Below, piece after piece: positions 23,501 through 32,890 of a stretch of 64,000 bases of DNA. A program made the position numbers and the translations under genes. Source of the DNA: Yponomeuta sedellus (taxonomy: Eukaryota; Arthropoda; Insecta; Lepidoptera; Yponomeutidae); NCBI GenBank assembly GCA_934045075.1, contig OW203745.1, positions 13,860,184-13,924,183 on the forward strand. The letters run 5' to 3'. Below the pieces are notes generated by a model. The model was not told the origin of the DNA and did not search any database. It saw nothing but the letters and a program-made list of their open reading frames with translations. Every line of letters starts with the position of its first letter. Position 1 is the stretch's first letter.

Positions 23501-26500
23501 ACCAGCATAGTCGACGTAACCCTCGCCACGTCGGCGCTCTTCCACCGAGTGAGCGACTGGAGGGTCCGTCCGGACCTCATCCCCTCCGCCCCGGACCATC
23601 GGGCGATCACGTTCGAGGTGGGGGTGGGGCCCGAGACGGAGCCAGCCAGACCCAGCGGATCCACCAGGCGTTACCACGCCGCGAAGGCCGACTGGGATCT
23701 TTTTCGGGCCTCGTTCGTCGACCGTCTAGGAGACTGGACGGTCGACGAAATCGAGGCTATCGAGACGCCCCGCGGTCTTGAGGAGGCCATTGGAAGGTAC
23801 ACTGGGGCGATTCACGGTGCGTGCGAGGATTCGATCCCTCTTCTGGCTCCACCAAAGGCACCCAAACGGGTGATTTGGTGGGGCCCTGAGTTGCAGGCGA
23901 AGAAGCGCAACCTCATCACGTTGAGGGGTCGAATCCGGCACGCAAGTCGCCGCAGAAGGGATAGGGTAGTTGAGGAGTATCTGGTGGCCAAGGAGGACTA
24001 CAAGGCCGCCATAGAGGCGGCCAAGACCGCCAGCTGGGTGGAATTCTGCACAAAGCAGGAGCATGAGAGCGTGTGGGACGGCATCTATAGGGTGCTAAGA
24101 TGCGCCGCTCGTCGGAAGGAGGACACCCTCCTCAGCGGCGCGGATGGACGCACCCTGGATGCCGAGGGCTCCACAGCTCTCATAGCTGATACATTCTACC
24201 CAGCTGACGATCTACAGTCCGAGTTAGATACTCATGCCCGCGTCAGGCAGGCAGTTGCCCGCATGGAGGATGAAGCCAGTGCCAAGCCGCGGGAGTTTAT
24301 TCCCTTCTCCCAGCACGAGCTCTCGGGCGTCTTGAAGGGCATCCACCCTAAAAAGGCGCCCGGGGGGGACGGCCTCACGGCCGACATCTGCAGTGCGGCC
24401 ATCAGGGCAAGAAATGATGTATTTGTTGCCCTGATGAACGCCTGCCTTTCTCTGGGATACTTCCCCAAGGATTGGAAGGCCGCTGTAGTCAAAATCCTGC
24501 CTAAGCCCAGCAGAGATGACTACACGCGGCCTAAGTCATACAGGCCAATTGGGCTCCTGTCCGTCCTGGGGAAGATCTTGGAGAAGATGATGGCCGGGAG
24601 GCTGCTCTGGCAGCTCGGGCTGGGCGGAGGACTGAGCCCGCGCCAATATGGCTTCATGCCGCAGCGCAGCACGGAGGACGCTTTGTATGATGCTGTCCAG
24701 CTCATAAGAGATCACGTCGGGCAGAAACGCATTGTCGGAGTAGTCTCCCTCGACATCGAGGGGGCCTTCGACAATGCGTGGTGGCCCGGAATAAAACACC
24801 AGATCCTGGCCACTGGATGCGACCAGTCTGTCTACCAACTCCTGTGCAGCTACCTGAGCGAAAGACAGGTCACAGTCAGGTACGCTGGAGCACAAGTAGA
24901 CAGACCTACTTCGAAGGGTTGCATCCAAGGCTCGACGTGCGGTCCCCTGCTGTGGAACCTGTTACTCGACCCTTTGCTCCGGCGCGGCGAGGACCTGAGA
25001 GCTCACCTGCAGGCGTTCGCGGACGATATTTTAATTATCGCCGCGGCGCAGACTGCGGGTGAGCTTGAGGGGATCCTCAACGCCGCGCTGGAAGCCGTGT
25101 CTGAGTGGGGAGAGGCGGCTAAGATGAGGTTCGCCGCTCGAAAGACCCAAGCTATGGTGGTCACCAAGAAGCGCGATGTAATCCCGCCCAAACTGAGTCT
25201 TGGGGGGGAGGACATCGCGTTCTCGGATGAGATCACCGTACTGGGTCTGACGATCGACAAGAACCTCAATTTTCTTAGCCACCTCAACAGGGTCTGCGGC
25301 AAAGCTATGGCTAGGTTCCAGATGGTGTCTAGAGCGGCCAGGGCGACTTGGGGCTTAAATGCCGATATCGTCCGGCTGCTCTACACTACCGTCATCGAGC
25401 CTACTATCCTCTATGCGGCCAACGTCTGGGCGCCTGTCGCGCAACGTGCGGGCCCCAGGGCTGTACTCGACAGGGTGACCAGGGCCTTCGCGATCCGCAT
25501 CGCTAAGGCCCATCGCACCACCTCCCTCACATCTGCCGTCCTCCTGGCGAGGATCCTCCCCCTCGACCTAAGGGCCGAGGAGGCCCTTCAACTTTACGAG
25601 CTGAAGAGGGGGAGGCCCTTCGCCCCGCTCCCGGGCCGGGAAGTCGAGCACCGATGCAGCCCGTTCACGCTGGCACACCCCGCTCTTAGAACTCCAACGG
25701 AGTTTGAGGAGGTGGCCAGCGTGGAGGAGCTCGATAAGGTGCCCGACGACTGGCCCAGGGCCTACACGGACGGCAGTAAGATCGAGGGCAAGGTGGGGGG
25801 AGCGGTCACACTGTGGAAGGGCGGCGCTGAGGTCCGCACCAGGGGGTTCAGGCTGGAGGGATTCGCCTCCGTCTTCCAAGCGGAGATGGTGGCGATCTCT
25901 AAGGATCTCGACCTCGTTGCCGGGGGTCCCGCTCCCATCAGGGCGAGTGTCCTGAGCGACTCCAGATCCGCTCTGGAGTTGCTCAGGAGCACCTCGCCCA
26001 CACACCCGCTGGCAGTGAAGATTCACGGCCAGCTGGCGGACATCCAGCGAAACGGGGGCCTGATCCGGTTCTACTGGATCAAGGCCCACGTCGGGATCCC
26101 CGGCAACGAACGCGCGGATGAGTTGGCCAAGAGGGCGGCGTTGTCTCGCAAGGACGCGGCAGCCTACGACCTGTATCCCGTCTCACACGCAAAACTGCAG
26201 GTGAGACGGGAGACAGTGGCAAAGTGGCAGACCCGCTACAGCGAGTCTGCCACAGGCCGCGTCACCTCGCTGTTCTTCCCGGACGTCGCATCGGCCCACA
26301 AAGTCCTTGGCAAATTCACAATGTGCAATGCCAAGGCGCAGCTCCTTACGGGGCACGGCGGCTTTCGAGCGTACCTCCACAGGTTTAAGCTCGCGGGGAG
26401 TCCGTCATGCATTTGCGATGACGTGACTCCCGAAACGCTGGAGCACCTGCTGGAGGAGTGTCCCCGTTTCGGAGCTGCTAGGGCCGACTGCGAGATACGC

Positions 26501-27127
26501 CTGGGAAGAGCGGTGAGGTGCGAGGCGTTCGCCGCCTTTATGGCTGACTCCGATAGTCGAGAAGCCTTCCTTGCCTTCGCCTTGGGGGTCGTGCGCGCGG
26601 CCTCAAGGGCGAATGGGGGCCGGTTTTAGCCCGGGCGAACCAGACACTAGTTTTTATGCCGAAAGAGAGGACATGACCATAAGATTACAATCATTACAGG
26701 ACCCCGGCGCCTTGCTTGTGACTACTCGATGGAGTAGACAGAGATAAGGCGCCGGGGAACACACCATTAGGTTTAAGTAATTGAGAATGCCTCTTTAGTT
26801 TTTTGTAGCACTTATTTGACATCTTATTCCAATTTAAATGGACTTGATTATAGTGTTAGTACTATTATCAGTAATTATATATAGATTTAATTAATTTTAA
26901 CAATATTGACATCTTGTAAGACCCCGGCGCCTTGCTTGTGACTACTCGATCGAGTAGACAGAGATAAGGCGCCGGGGAACACACTTAATTTTAACTTAAT
27001 TACATTGTATTCTAAATTAATGATATTTTTGACAATCCAATTTAATAATATGATCATCTTATCTTTGATTAATGTAAATGGGCAAAAAAAAAAAAAACAG
27101 GGGAAAAGAAAAATCGCATAACACAAG

Positions 27128-27183
<56 letters not shown>

Positions 27184-30100
27184 ACGTACCCCACGAACCC
27201 ATTAGAATAAGCATAATACAGTTATAAAACTATTGCACTAGCTTTATGTAATAATTTAATTATTTTTATTAAGGAAATGTAACAACAGAAGAAGCTATTA
27301 AATTAAATCAAAGATATTTTAAAGGAATTGACATCAAGGTTGCCACAAAATTAATAGTGGCAGTATCCCTTATTCAAAAAAAAAAAAAAAAAACGTGCCT
27401 TGCGAAGCACGGAAGCGCTAAAAAAATGCTACTAGCGGTAGTCAAGGGATGTTTACCCCAATGTTTATTCCAATCACTCGGTTCGACTACGCCACGAGCT
27501 CGCGCGAGTCGCGCCTCTTGATGCCTTGATAAGATAAGAATATTCTTTACTCCATACATACATAACCTCACGCCTGTATCCCAGAGGGGTAGGCAGAGAC
27601 CAGGGACTGCCACTTACCACGATCCTGACAGATCACCTTCGCTTCATCAACGATGCATGTCCGTCTGTAATATTCTTTACTGTACACCAAGAAAAAACCG
27701 AACATAATATGATTTCAAATAATAACTTCTGACAAGGCCCACCACTGTCGTACAATCCTCCACCAACACGGACTTGGCCTCCGTGGTGAAGTATGGCCTG
27801 ACCTCCTACGGTGCAGGAAGAGACCTGTGCCCCAGCAGTGGGGACAAACAAGAGTTGATTTGAGTACATGAAAGGGAGGTGTCTTGCGAATGACGTTTAT
27901 ACAGATTGGATACCTTCATCATCAGCAGGTCGAACAGTCCGTCGGCTATCACGTGAATGTTCTTGTTGCCACTCTCGAGGATTGAGAACACCGAAGCAGG
28001 TTGCTCCGAGTTGTGCAGTATGTGTACTGTTTTTGTTGTACCTGCGATCAGAAAATAAATATAGGAGCTTTGTATTTAATAGACTAATGCCAATCATCGA
28101 CCTTTCATTTTCAGTTTTTTAACTGTAATACCTTGTTGTTTTGTTATTACGCGCGTAAGTTTTAATGAAATTTAATAAAATTTGAATTTATCTGATTTTT
28201 TTTATTGTACTTTCTAAGGTTAACACGAGCAGTAGACATAATAGTCATCCGGGACCACGGCACCTGAAAAAGTGCCGAAACGTTGGAAAATTGTAAAAAT
28301 GTAATAAACGAGCATAAATCCGTATAAAAACAGTTTTTTTTATTGTAATGGCAATTTTTTTTTTTAGTTATTATTCTATAACTACCTAAATGAAATTGCA
28401 ATCAATGTATGAAATTTAATCTGTAGCTTAATGTAACTTTATTGTCAATCATCCACTTTTTCCTACTACTGCATTCTACTTGCTGTGACCTAATCAAGTA
28501 ATCATGTATAAGACAAACTGTAAATGTAACATCGATACAACTACAAGTTCGTAATAAAGTTATGAATTATGACTTGTCGGTAGAAGATGTATTGCTTTTC
28601 AATACTCAAATAATTTTGTAACTTCACTCTAACAGTGAAGCAGAATATCTTGAGGATACCCGCGACTTGGTTGGTTCTGCACATATCGACTTGGCTGACT
28701 GAGCTGTCTGGATGGTATAAGTGCTGGGAAACTCTACTCCAGCTTCACTCCAGCATCTGAGTCATCCCTTCACCGATCCAGTGAGATTGAAGGTGCCACT
28801 TGGCGCTGACGATAAATCTTTTTTTTTTCATTTTTTTTATTTATTTAATATTGGGAAGACTAACAGCACATAACAAAGAGTAACAAAATCATTAAACATG
28901 CAGAAGGCCAATTATAAGTCTCCACTCATAGAAAAAAATTTTAGCACTTAAGCTCTTAAAGCAAAAATCTAGTGACAGTTTAAAGCACTACATTAATATT
29001 TAAAAGAAAAAAAACAGTCCATAAATTGTTTTAACCAACAAAAAAATCTGCACTAAGTTTATCCCTCAAGCTTTGGACTGAAGAATTAAACATATCTTGA
29101 TCGCCTATTTTCGCCAGTTTATTAAATTGGTTGCAAGCCTGCCAAAGATATGAGTTTTGCCTATACCTAGTTGACACTTTTTCCAAATGAAAAACTGGAT
29201 TTACTCGCCTTGATCTGTTTGGAACATAGAAATTAAGTTGACTAAGCAACAGTGGACAGTCGATTTGACCAGACGCAATATGAAGCAACGAGAATAAGAG
29301 AATAGATAAGATAAGAAACACATATATAAGAAAAAGAACAGGAGTGACAGATATTCTCACAAAGATTGACCAAATGAAATGGAGATGGACCGGCCATATG
29401 TTACGAAGTCCACACGATAAATGGAGCAAAATCGTAACAGAGTGGTACCCTAGAGACGGAAAAAGAAACAGAGGTCGACAACGCAAAAGATGGGAGGACG
29501 AACTAAAATTAACAGTAGGCTATAACTGGAGAAGAATTGCTAGAGATAGAAAACAGTGGAAATCGTTAGAGGAGGCCTTTGCCAAGAGGCACACCGAACT
29601 CCGGGACATACTTTAACAAAACACTAAAGGAACATAACAAAGAAAATTACATACAAAACGGAGTCTCGGGATATAGAGGCTATATTATTATTATTATTAT
29701 TATTATAATATGAAGCAACAGGATTGAATCGGCTATTTCTCGACTGTCATGAGAGATAGTGAGTAAGGCTGACGAATGTCAGCCTTACTCACTATCTCTC
29801 ATGAGAGACAAGAGTTATACGGATATGTTACACACCCCTTTTATATTAACATTTATGAGGGCAGTCTGTGCCAACCGGTTGTTTTACACTAATATTTTTC
29901 TTTAACTCTCATGGAAATCTTACCCATCTGCGGATGTGACAAGTAGCTCTCACAGTCTACCAGAAATTGTCCCTGTTGGGAAGCCCCCAAAGCCAGGATA
30001 CGTTTGGACAGCAGCTCAATCACATAGGTACCCGTCTTGTTCTCCGGGACCGGGAACTGCTGGAGCCTGGTTAGGTTAGGTACAAAGGTATGTTCTTATA

Positions 30101-31166
30101 TTACTCACTTAAAAATAATAAAATAAATATTCATGGACATATTACACAGATCTTGTTAGAGGTGGGCTTCCGATGTAGATGACTCCGACTTCATTAACGG
30201 ACATTATGTTTTTATATTTAAGACTCATAATTTTTAATGAAAGTTAACAAAACATTTTATTATACTATTTTTATTTTTAATGTACTAACCTGTGCTAAGG
30301 AACAAATTTAGTATAATCATGTGGGTACAGTGATATCGTTCCGATGTTAAGCCTAACTGCAAAGTAGGTAGTCGGGGCTGTAAGTAATGCAATTTGCTTA
30401 AGTCAGATGTCGCTGCCTGTACGTAATACAGAGAATAGTGTAGAGGTTCGAAATTTCACTGATGCCGTGAGTCGCCCATTGGCTCAATTGGTAGAGCGCT
30501 GGCACGGACAGCCAAAGGTTGCGGGTTCGAATCCCGGCATGGGTGAAATTTTTAGCCTCTAAATAGGTTTTTAAAACATTTTATGTCCTACAATATATTT
30601 ATTCATTTATTGTAGACTGAAATTGTTATGAAGTCCTTGTTATTAATATTAAATCACAGTGTCTGCACTACAATGAATAAAAGTTTATTTGATCTGTGTT
30701 TCACACTAAACATTAATTTTTAAGAACATGGTTCTCCTAAATGAAATTAATTTGCAGTTTTGGGAGCAGAGTTACTAAGGTAAATTCTATGCCTCCGCCA
30801 CTCCATTGCATTTTAGGGAAAGAAAGAAAGACCATTGTTGTTTGCAGTTTGCTTAGCCTTATGAAATCATCAACATTAGAAAAATCATAAAAAACTATTT
30901 ATAAGTGCCGTGGCACGGTTAGCCAGCGGTCGCGGGTTCGAGTCCCGGCATCAACAGAATTTTTAGCCCCTAAATACGTTTTTAATATAGTCGTTAGCAC
31001 GGGTCAGTGCATTAAAAAGAATATAATTATGAAATCATACTACCTACACTGAAGACTTACTTATCTAATGAACATTCAATTATCCTCATAAGTCTAAGAG
31101 TATTCCAATAAATCTGTAATTAGAATGCTGCCTGTTAAAGTTATGTACTTACACAGTTACTCCCAT
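17499..31166 (-). CDS. MED20: Mediator complex subunit 20
   Basis: Subunit of the Mediator head module, which links activators to RNA polymerase II in the nucleus. Five coding exons join in phase: 31153-31166 (MGVTV), 29924-30066, 27914-28041, 18249-18380 and 17499-17708, giving 208 residues, close to the usual 210. Recognisable blocks are GQFLVDCESYLSHPQ, HNSEQPASVFSILESG, VIADGLFDLLMMK, KIESRGPRFELGDFCVKLGS and LREFLQGLLG. The first exon contributes only 14 coding bases; it was chosen because ATGGGAGTAACTGT is followed by GTAAGT and completes the invariant MGVTV start. Donors are GTAAG or GTATC or GTGAG and acceptors CAG or TAG. Intron 3 (18381-27913) contains a nearly full R1-type retrotransposon; intron 1 contains family B SINEs. 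Confidence 0.93.
17982..18207 (-). repeat. Family B SINE as a head-to-head inverted unit
   Basis: The left half reads as a minus-strand SINE (tail then tRNA-like segment). The right half is its inverse, from about 18107 to 18205, so the unit folds on itself. One direct repeat, AAAGCATAT, bounds the whole unit (17973-17981 and 18208-18216). It lies in MED20 intron 4. Confidence 0.8.
21085..22848 (+). CDS. ORF1 (gag-like nucleic-acid-binding protein) of the R1-type element
   Basis: 587 residues, basic and proline/alanine-rich at the amino end, with a probable coiled-coil middle (about residues 130-290, rich in Leu, Glu, Arg). Three zinc knuckles close it: CYRCMGYGHTARIC near 508, CGQCSGEHQTRDC near 527, and CCHC...H...C near 549. 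Such ORF1 proteins coat the element RNA in a ribonucleoprotein. The frame is unbroken. Its stop overlaps an ATG (TGATG, 22846-22850), a layout known from R1-clade elements where termination and reinitiation are coupled. Confidence 0.85.
   Translation: MTRTNKMDTRPRKSATTAEAKSRPPGTGTSALLRVPIKGLRGTPPKKAPSVKAPIEGAGTVGPASASTAPPTKSPLDETVVPGGILPASRSPQTGRPSLGGSVTGTLANLPRMANDVMLAAKERLESSGNLKRETREFVVGSLGELYQMVLRLSESRQTLSLRMEAARAEFAADATRREEAHAARLEKLAAGAVLPTIAKDLGEIKREVLAARDLISFDVLGELRDKEAPPAPGAASSLTKGMQALTERCESLSKELSGVAGAANTKAGVDWAEEVRGELRGLRERLDRQQPVPLAGPSPAPPAGPTRQNNCPATAAVPRPPQRDRVSPKTYAEAASLPRHPMVVESTDPSKTAEATIADIKARVDVITLGIGVNAVRRLRNQKVLLSCDTGEGREAFKKELEGAGGLFTVTEPTDKRPLIRLARVARDTPDEQVMAAIKSQNRDLMAGIALNKEEARVLRRTNGRNGALCNVILEVTPEIWRRMEGARIRLGYQVVLAVDQSPLVQCYRCMGYGHTARICRAEARCGQCSGEHQTRDCPPSARAEGPRCCHCAKVSGAESSHPAYAADCPERMRWDSIARQAIKYC
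22859..26629 (+). CDS. ORF2 (endonuclease, reverse transcriptase, RNase H) of the R1-type element
   Basis: About 1256 codons without a stop. Domains in order: apurinic-type endonuclease (LLQVNIGRCRAAF near 36, LIQEPYTG near 60, GGDINAKS near 163, SAPDHRAI near 243), reverse transcriptase (PGGDGLTADI near 503, LDIEGAFDNAWW near 632, FADDILII near 719), RNase H (YTDGS near 967, FQAEM, SDSRSALELL, KAHVGIPGNERADELAK with Asp, Glu, Asp and His/Asp in place) and a carboxy CxC...H...C motif (CICDDVTPETLEHLLEECP). The annotated start is only the left limit of the open frame; no ATG is near it. The domain set and the ORF1 knuckles favour the R1 clade, though other RNase H-bearing I-group clades are possible. 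Confidence 0.85.
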   Translation: MAPTRPRGAPGDGVADDGRDAAGRPRGARRGTIRLLQVNIGRCRAAFHEVVQVAIEGGYSAVLIQEPYTGSVGRVDTRYTCIQKMATGAKPVKSAILIINPALSVVQDATTITENVVAVVVEWERQKIGLVSVYLEGDQDLSPYLRDIQAFMDRMGTSAVLLGGDINAKSLWWGCEREDQRGTLFSEFAAQVDLQVLNEGGAPTFYIWRGDKLFTSIVDVTLATSALFHRVSDWRVRPDLIPSAPDHRAITFEVGVGPETEPARPSGSTRRYHAAKADWDLFRASFVDRLGDWTVDEIEAIETPRGLEEAIGRYTGAIHGACEDSIPLLAPPKAPKRVIWWGPELQAKKRNLITLRGRIRHASRRRRDRVVEEYLVAKEDYKAAIEAAKTASWVEFCTKQEHESVWDGIYRVLRCAARRKEDTLLSGADGRTLDAEGSTALIADTFYPADDLQSELDTHARVRQAVARMEDEASAKPREFIPFSQHELSGVLKGIHPKKAPGGDGLTADICSAAIRARNDVFVALMNACLSLGYFPKDWKAAVVKILPKPSRDDYTRPKSYRPIGLLSVLGKILEKMMAGRLLWQLGLGGGLSPRQYGFMPQRSTEDALYDAVQLIRDHVGQKRIVGVVSLDIEGAFDNAWWPGIKHQILATGCDQSVYQLLCSYLSERQVTVRYAGAQVDRPTSKGCIQGSTCGPLLWNLLLDPLLRRGEDLRAHLQAFADDILIIAAAQTAGELEGILNAALEAVSEWGEAAKMRFAARKTQAMVVTKKRDVIPPKLSLGGEDIAFSDEITVLGLTIDKNLNFLSHLNRVCGKAMARFQMVSRAARATWGLNADIVRLLYTTVIEPTILYAANVWAPVAQRAGPRAVLDRVTRAFAIRIAKAHRTTSLTSAVLLARILPLDLRAEEALQLYELKRGRPFAPLPGREVEHRCSPFTLAHPALRTPTEFEEVASVEELDKVPDDWPRAYTDGSKIEGKVGGAVTLWKGGAEVRTRGFRLEGFASVFQAEMVAISKDLDLVAGGPAPIRASVLSDSRSALELLRSTSPTHPLAVKIHGQLADIQRNGGLIRFYWIKAHVGIPGNERADELAKRAALSRKDAAAYDLYPVSHAKLQVRRETVAKWQTRYSESATGRVTSLFFPDVASAHKVLGKFTMCNAKAQLLTGHGGFRAYLHRFKLAGSPSCICDDVTPETLEHLLEECPRFGAARADCEIRLGRAVRCEAFAAFMADSDSREAFLAFALGVVRAASRANGGRF
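26702..26757 (+). other. 3' UTR stem-loop, copy 1
   Basis: CCCCGGCGCCTT at 26702-26713 pairs exactly with AAGGCGCCGGGG at 26746-26757. The loop holds CTACTCGAT/GGAGTAG, itself nearly self-complementary. This GC-rich block stands out in an AT-rich 3' UTR. Confidence 0.85.
26922..26977 (+). other. 3' UTR stem-loop, copy 2
   Basis: Same hairpin 220 bp further on: 12-bp stem CCCCGGCGCCTT/AAGGCGCCGGGG, with the inner palindrome CTACTCGATCGAGTAG here perfect. The surrounding bases are not copied to the same degree. Confidence 0.85.
27128..27181 (+). repeat. Poly(A) tail of the R1-type element
   Basis: About 54 uninterrupted A residues close the element. Such length suggests a young insertion. The flanking ATGACGTACCCC was not found at the presumed 5' end. 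Confidence 0.9.
27390..27862. repeat. Mixed pieces of the 5S-like SINE and another repeat
   Basis: 27390-27490 is a minus-strand head of the 5S-like SINE (CGTGCCTTGCGAAGCACGGA). 27550-27655 is the CCCAGAGGGGTAGGCAGAGA repeat. 27720-27862 is a plus-strand SINE body ending GGGACAAACAAGAGTTGAT. They lie within 60 bp of MED20 exon 3 on its downstream side. Confidence 0.65.
28245..28340 (+). mobile_element. Penelope-like end fragment
   Basis: GGCACCTGAAAAAGTGCC followed by GAAACGTTGG (28259-28285) resembles the degenerate hammerhead region found near Penelope-like element ends, then an A-rich tail. The CTGAAAA core departs from CUGANGA. Located just upstream of MED20 exon 3. Confidence 0.35.
29031..29276 (-). 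pseudogene. Carboxy-terminal fragment of a non-LTR reverse transcriptase
   Basis: The minus strand reads SRRVNPVFHLEKVSTRYRQN then QACNQFNKLAKIGDQDMFNS and SLRDKLSADFFVG, resembling the tail of non-LTR reverse transcriptases. The frame is cut by the RTE insertion at 29290. No catalytic core is present, so this is a relic. Located in MED20 intron 2. Confidence 0.5.
29290..29706 (+). mobile_element. 5'-truncated RTE copy with (TTA)n tail and 13-bp target duplication
   Basis: Contains only the RTE carboxy end (29344-29616: RWTGHMLRSPHDKWSKIV, RGRQRKRWEDELK, then WRRIARDRKQWKSLEEAFAK). The tail at about 29685-29706 is (TTA)n. The direct repeat AATATGAAGCAAC bounds it at 29277-29289 and 29707-29719. 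It interrupts the older reverse-transcriptase relic at 29031-29276. Confidence 0.9.
29747..29804. other. Perfect 27-bp inverted repeat with 4-nt loop
   Basis: TCATGAGAGATAGTGAGTAA... at 29747-29773 is exactly complementary to 29778-29804, with GAAT between. No coding role seen. It lies in MED20 intron 2, about 120 bp from the exon at 29924. Confidence 0.9.
30262..30572 (+). repeat. Family B SINE with inverted tail, 12-bp target duplication
   Basis: AAAACATTTTAT flanks the unit (30250-30261, 30573-30584). The left end is an inverted tail (ACTATTTTTATTTTTAATG ... CTAAGGAACAAATTTAG). A plus-strand copy follows with 5' extension, tRNA-like segment (about 30475-30545; GGCTCAATTGGTAGAGC, GGGTTCGAATCCC) and TTTAGCCTCTAAATAGG end. 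Another, truncated copy lies at 30905-31020. Both are in MED20 intron 1. Confidence 0.8.
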
Positions 31167-31694
31167 TGTAGATACTTTTTGCACACTTTTAGGTTAGGTC
31201 TCTTTTTCTATTTTCTTCTTTTTAAGTGTTCACAGAAACTGGCTCGGTACCTATTTGATATCGTTTACCTAGCCTAGTTTATATGTTTCTTTATAGGTTA
31301 CCAAATACCAAAACACCTTAGTTGTTAATGAAATTGGAAGCATTTTTGAAACGAAAAGTGACCGCAACAAACAACAAACTCAGAGAGAGAGAATGACATT
31401 TGCGTTCCGTTTATCAGTCAACCAGAATTAACATCTTAGAATGAGTATTCAGTTCCAGCTCAAAGTGTCATTTTTCGGTACACTGCGTCGTATGAAACGG
31501 TAAATTTGTTTTCCTTTTCCAACGATTTTTATTTGTATTGGGTTCTGCTGTCTCTTGATAAAAAACATTCGGAGGATCACGGGAGGATCAAAACTTAAGA
31601 ACAGTCTTCACGGGAACATAACCCGTATGTACCTATGTAAAATTTAACGAGAAATGTCATTGTGGCCGTTCTTTGGTTTGGAGATATTTAATGT

Positions 31695-31810
31695 TCAGAA
31701 AACTGCCGGCAGATGCTGGATGCGGCAAGCTGAAGACAGTGTGCTATGTTGTTCATTAGGGGAGAGCTATGTCCAGCAGTGCACTAATATAGCCTGAAGA
31801 AGAAGATGAA
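31695..31810 (+). mobile_element. 5'-truncated RTE end with (GAA)n-like tail
   Basis: GCCGGCAGATGCTGGATGCG ... GAGAGCTATGTCCAGCAGTG ... CCTGAAGAAGAAGATGAAG. Same family as 2126-2413 but opposite strand. It sits between the divergent MED20 and HERPUD genes. Confidence 0.7.
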
Positions 31811-32394
31811 GAATGTTTAGAAAAAGGTAGCATTTTTTTATTTAGTTCAAACAAGAAGGCTTCAGCAGTGGCCGTATTTAACAGATTTATATTACGCGAC
31901 CAACTTCCAATTTCGATAGATTCTGCTGAATGTGCTTTTTTGTTAACCTGCTAAAATGACAGCAAGAAACATACAAATCACTACATTTGACAGCAACTTG
32001 CAATCAATCGCTGCTTCTCATCGAAAGTCAAATGCAATGGAAAAAAAGCCCTCCGATCGCTGTAATTCGCTGTCAGTCATCGCGTTTTTCTGTGATTTGA
32101 GCAGAGAATTTGTAATCGATGAATCGATAATAAGTTCTGCTAGATGTGGCTATTGTTTTCTCTTTCACGAAAGTGCATAATTCATTATTTTAACTTTCAT
32201 ATATCCTAAACTTCGCGTTTAATCATTTTCCTGATTGCTTCATGCTTTTATTCATCAATCAAAAATATTCGAGAAATATGTATAGGGAGCATGAGGCGGC
32301 TTTCTGAAACAATCATCCGGATAAATCTAATTTTGCCAAACACCTTTTGGATACGGGTCATGTACTTAATAATAACCATAATTTGGAAATTTTA

Positions 32395-32890
32395 CACACC
32401 TGCAGTAAGGGGTTGCGATTGTCTATACTTGAACAGCTGGAAATTTCCAAATTATCTAGGGATAGGTTGTTTACAATGCTGAATGAACAGGTCGGCAGCT
32501 CCTCTATTTCCCCACTAATCGCTATATTTGCACAAAACAATAATAGCCCATAGGCGGTTGAAACGGTTTAACGGTCACCAGTTTAACGGTTACATTGCGT
32601 CATCGGGGGGAGGGGCGGCCTAGCCTATAAATACGGAGCGTTTTTGCGGAGACGGTCACTTGCATTTGGGAGCCTGAGGATGCCTCGTGTTCTCCTCGAG
32701 GCGAAACGCGTCGCGTTTTTTCTCACACAAGTATTGGTGTTGGTGTGTTCGTGTCTTGCTTCTGCTTGAAAAAATGGGAGGGAGGGCGGTGCATTAGCAA
32801 ACGGCATGGTGCTTGTGGGATTTTTGGCGGAATTTAGCAAAGTAATTTTAACTTTTTAATGCTATTATGGATTTCCGCAAAGTAACGCCT
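32395..32890 (+). mobile_element. Penelope-like fragment with hammerhead-like core
   Basis: Opposite-strand relative of 4081-4600. On the plus strand, CTGAGGATGCCTCG (32672-32685) is followed by CTCGAGGCGAAACGCGTCG (about 32693-32711). This is the CUGANGA, stem II, GAAA order, with GUC after GAAAC, of a hammerhead with very short stem III. No reverse transcriptase frame is visible. Tentative. Confidence 0.45.

Larger units (their letters stand above)
18660..27181 (+). mobile_element. R1-type non-LTR retrotransposon with two ORFs
   Basis: GC-rich 5' region (about 18690-21084), ORF1 (21085-22848), ORF2 (22859-26629), and a 3' UTR with two hairpin copies and about 54 A residues (27128-27181). 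The 5' region contains repeated CAGTTCGGCGGCCAT-type motifs near 19826, 20098 and 20357. The 5' limit is an estimate and no target-site duplication was found. It lies in MED20 intron 3, opposite to the host gene. Confidence 0.8.

Noticed and set aside
21236..26380. Many long antisense frames opposite the R1-type ORFs, up to 292 codons
   Set aside because: Shadows of GC-rich coding sequence; they carry no independent domain.
31956..32180. 74-codon frame between MED20 and HERPUD
   Set aside because: No recognisable domain, no splice signals in phase, AT-rich surroundings.
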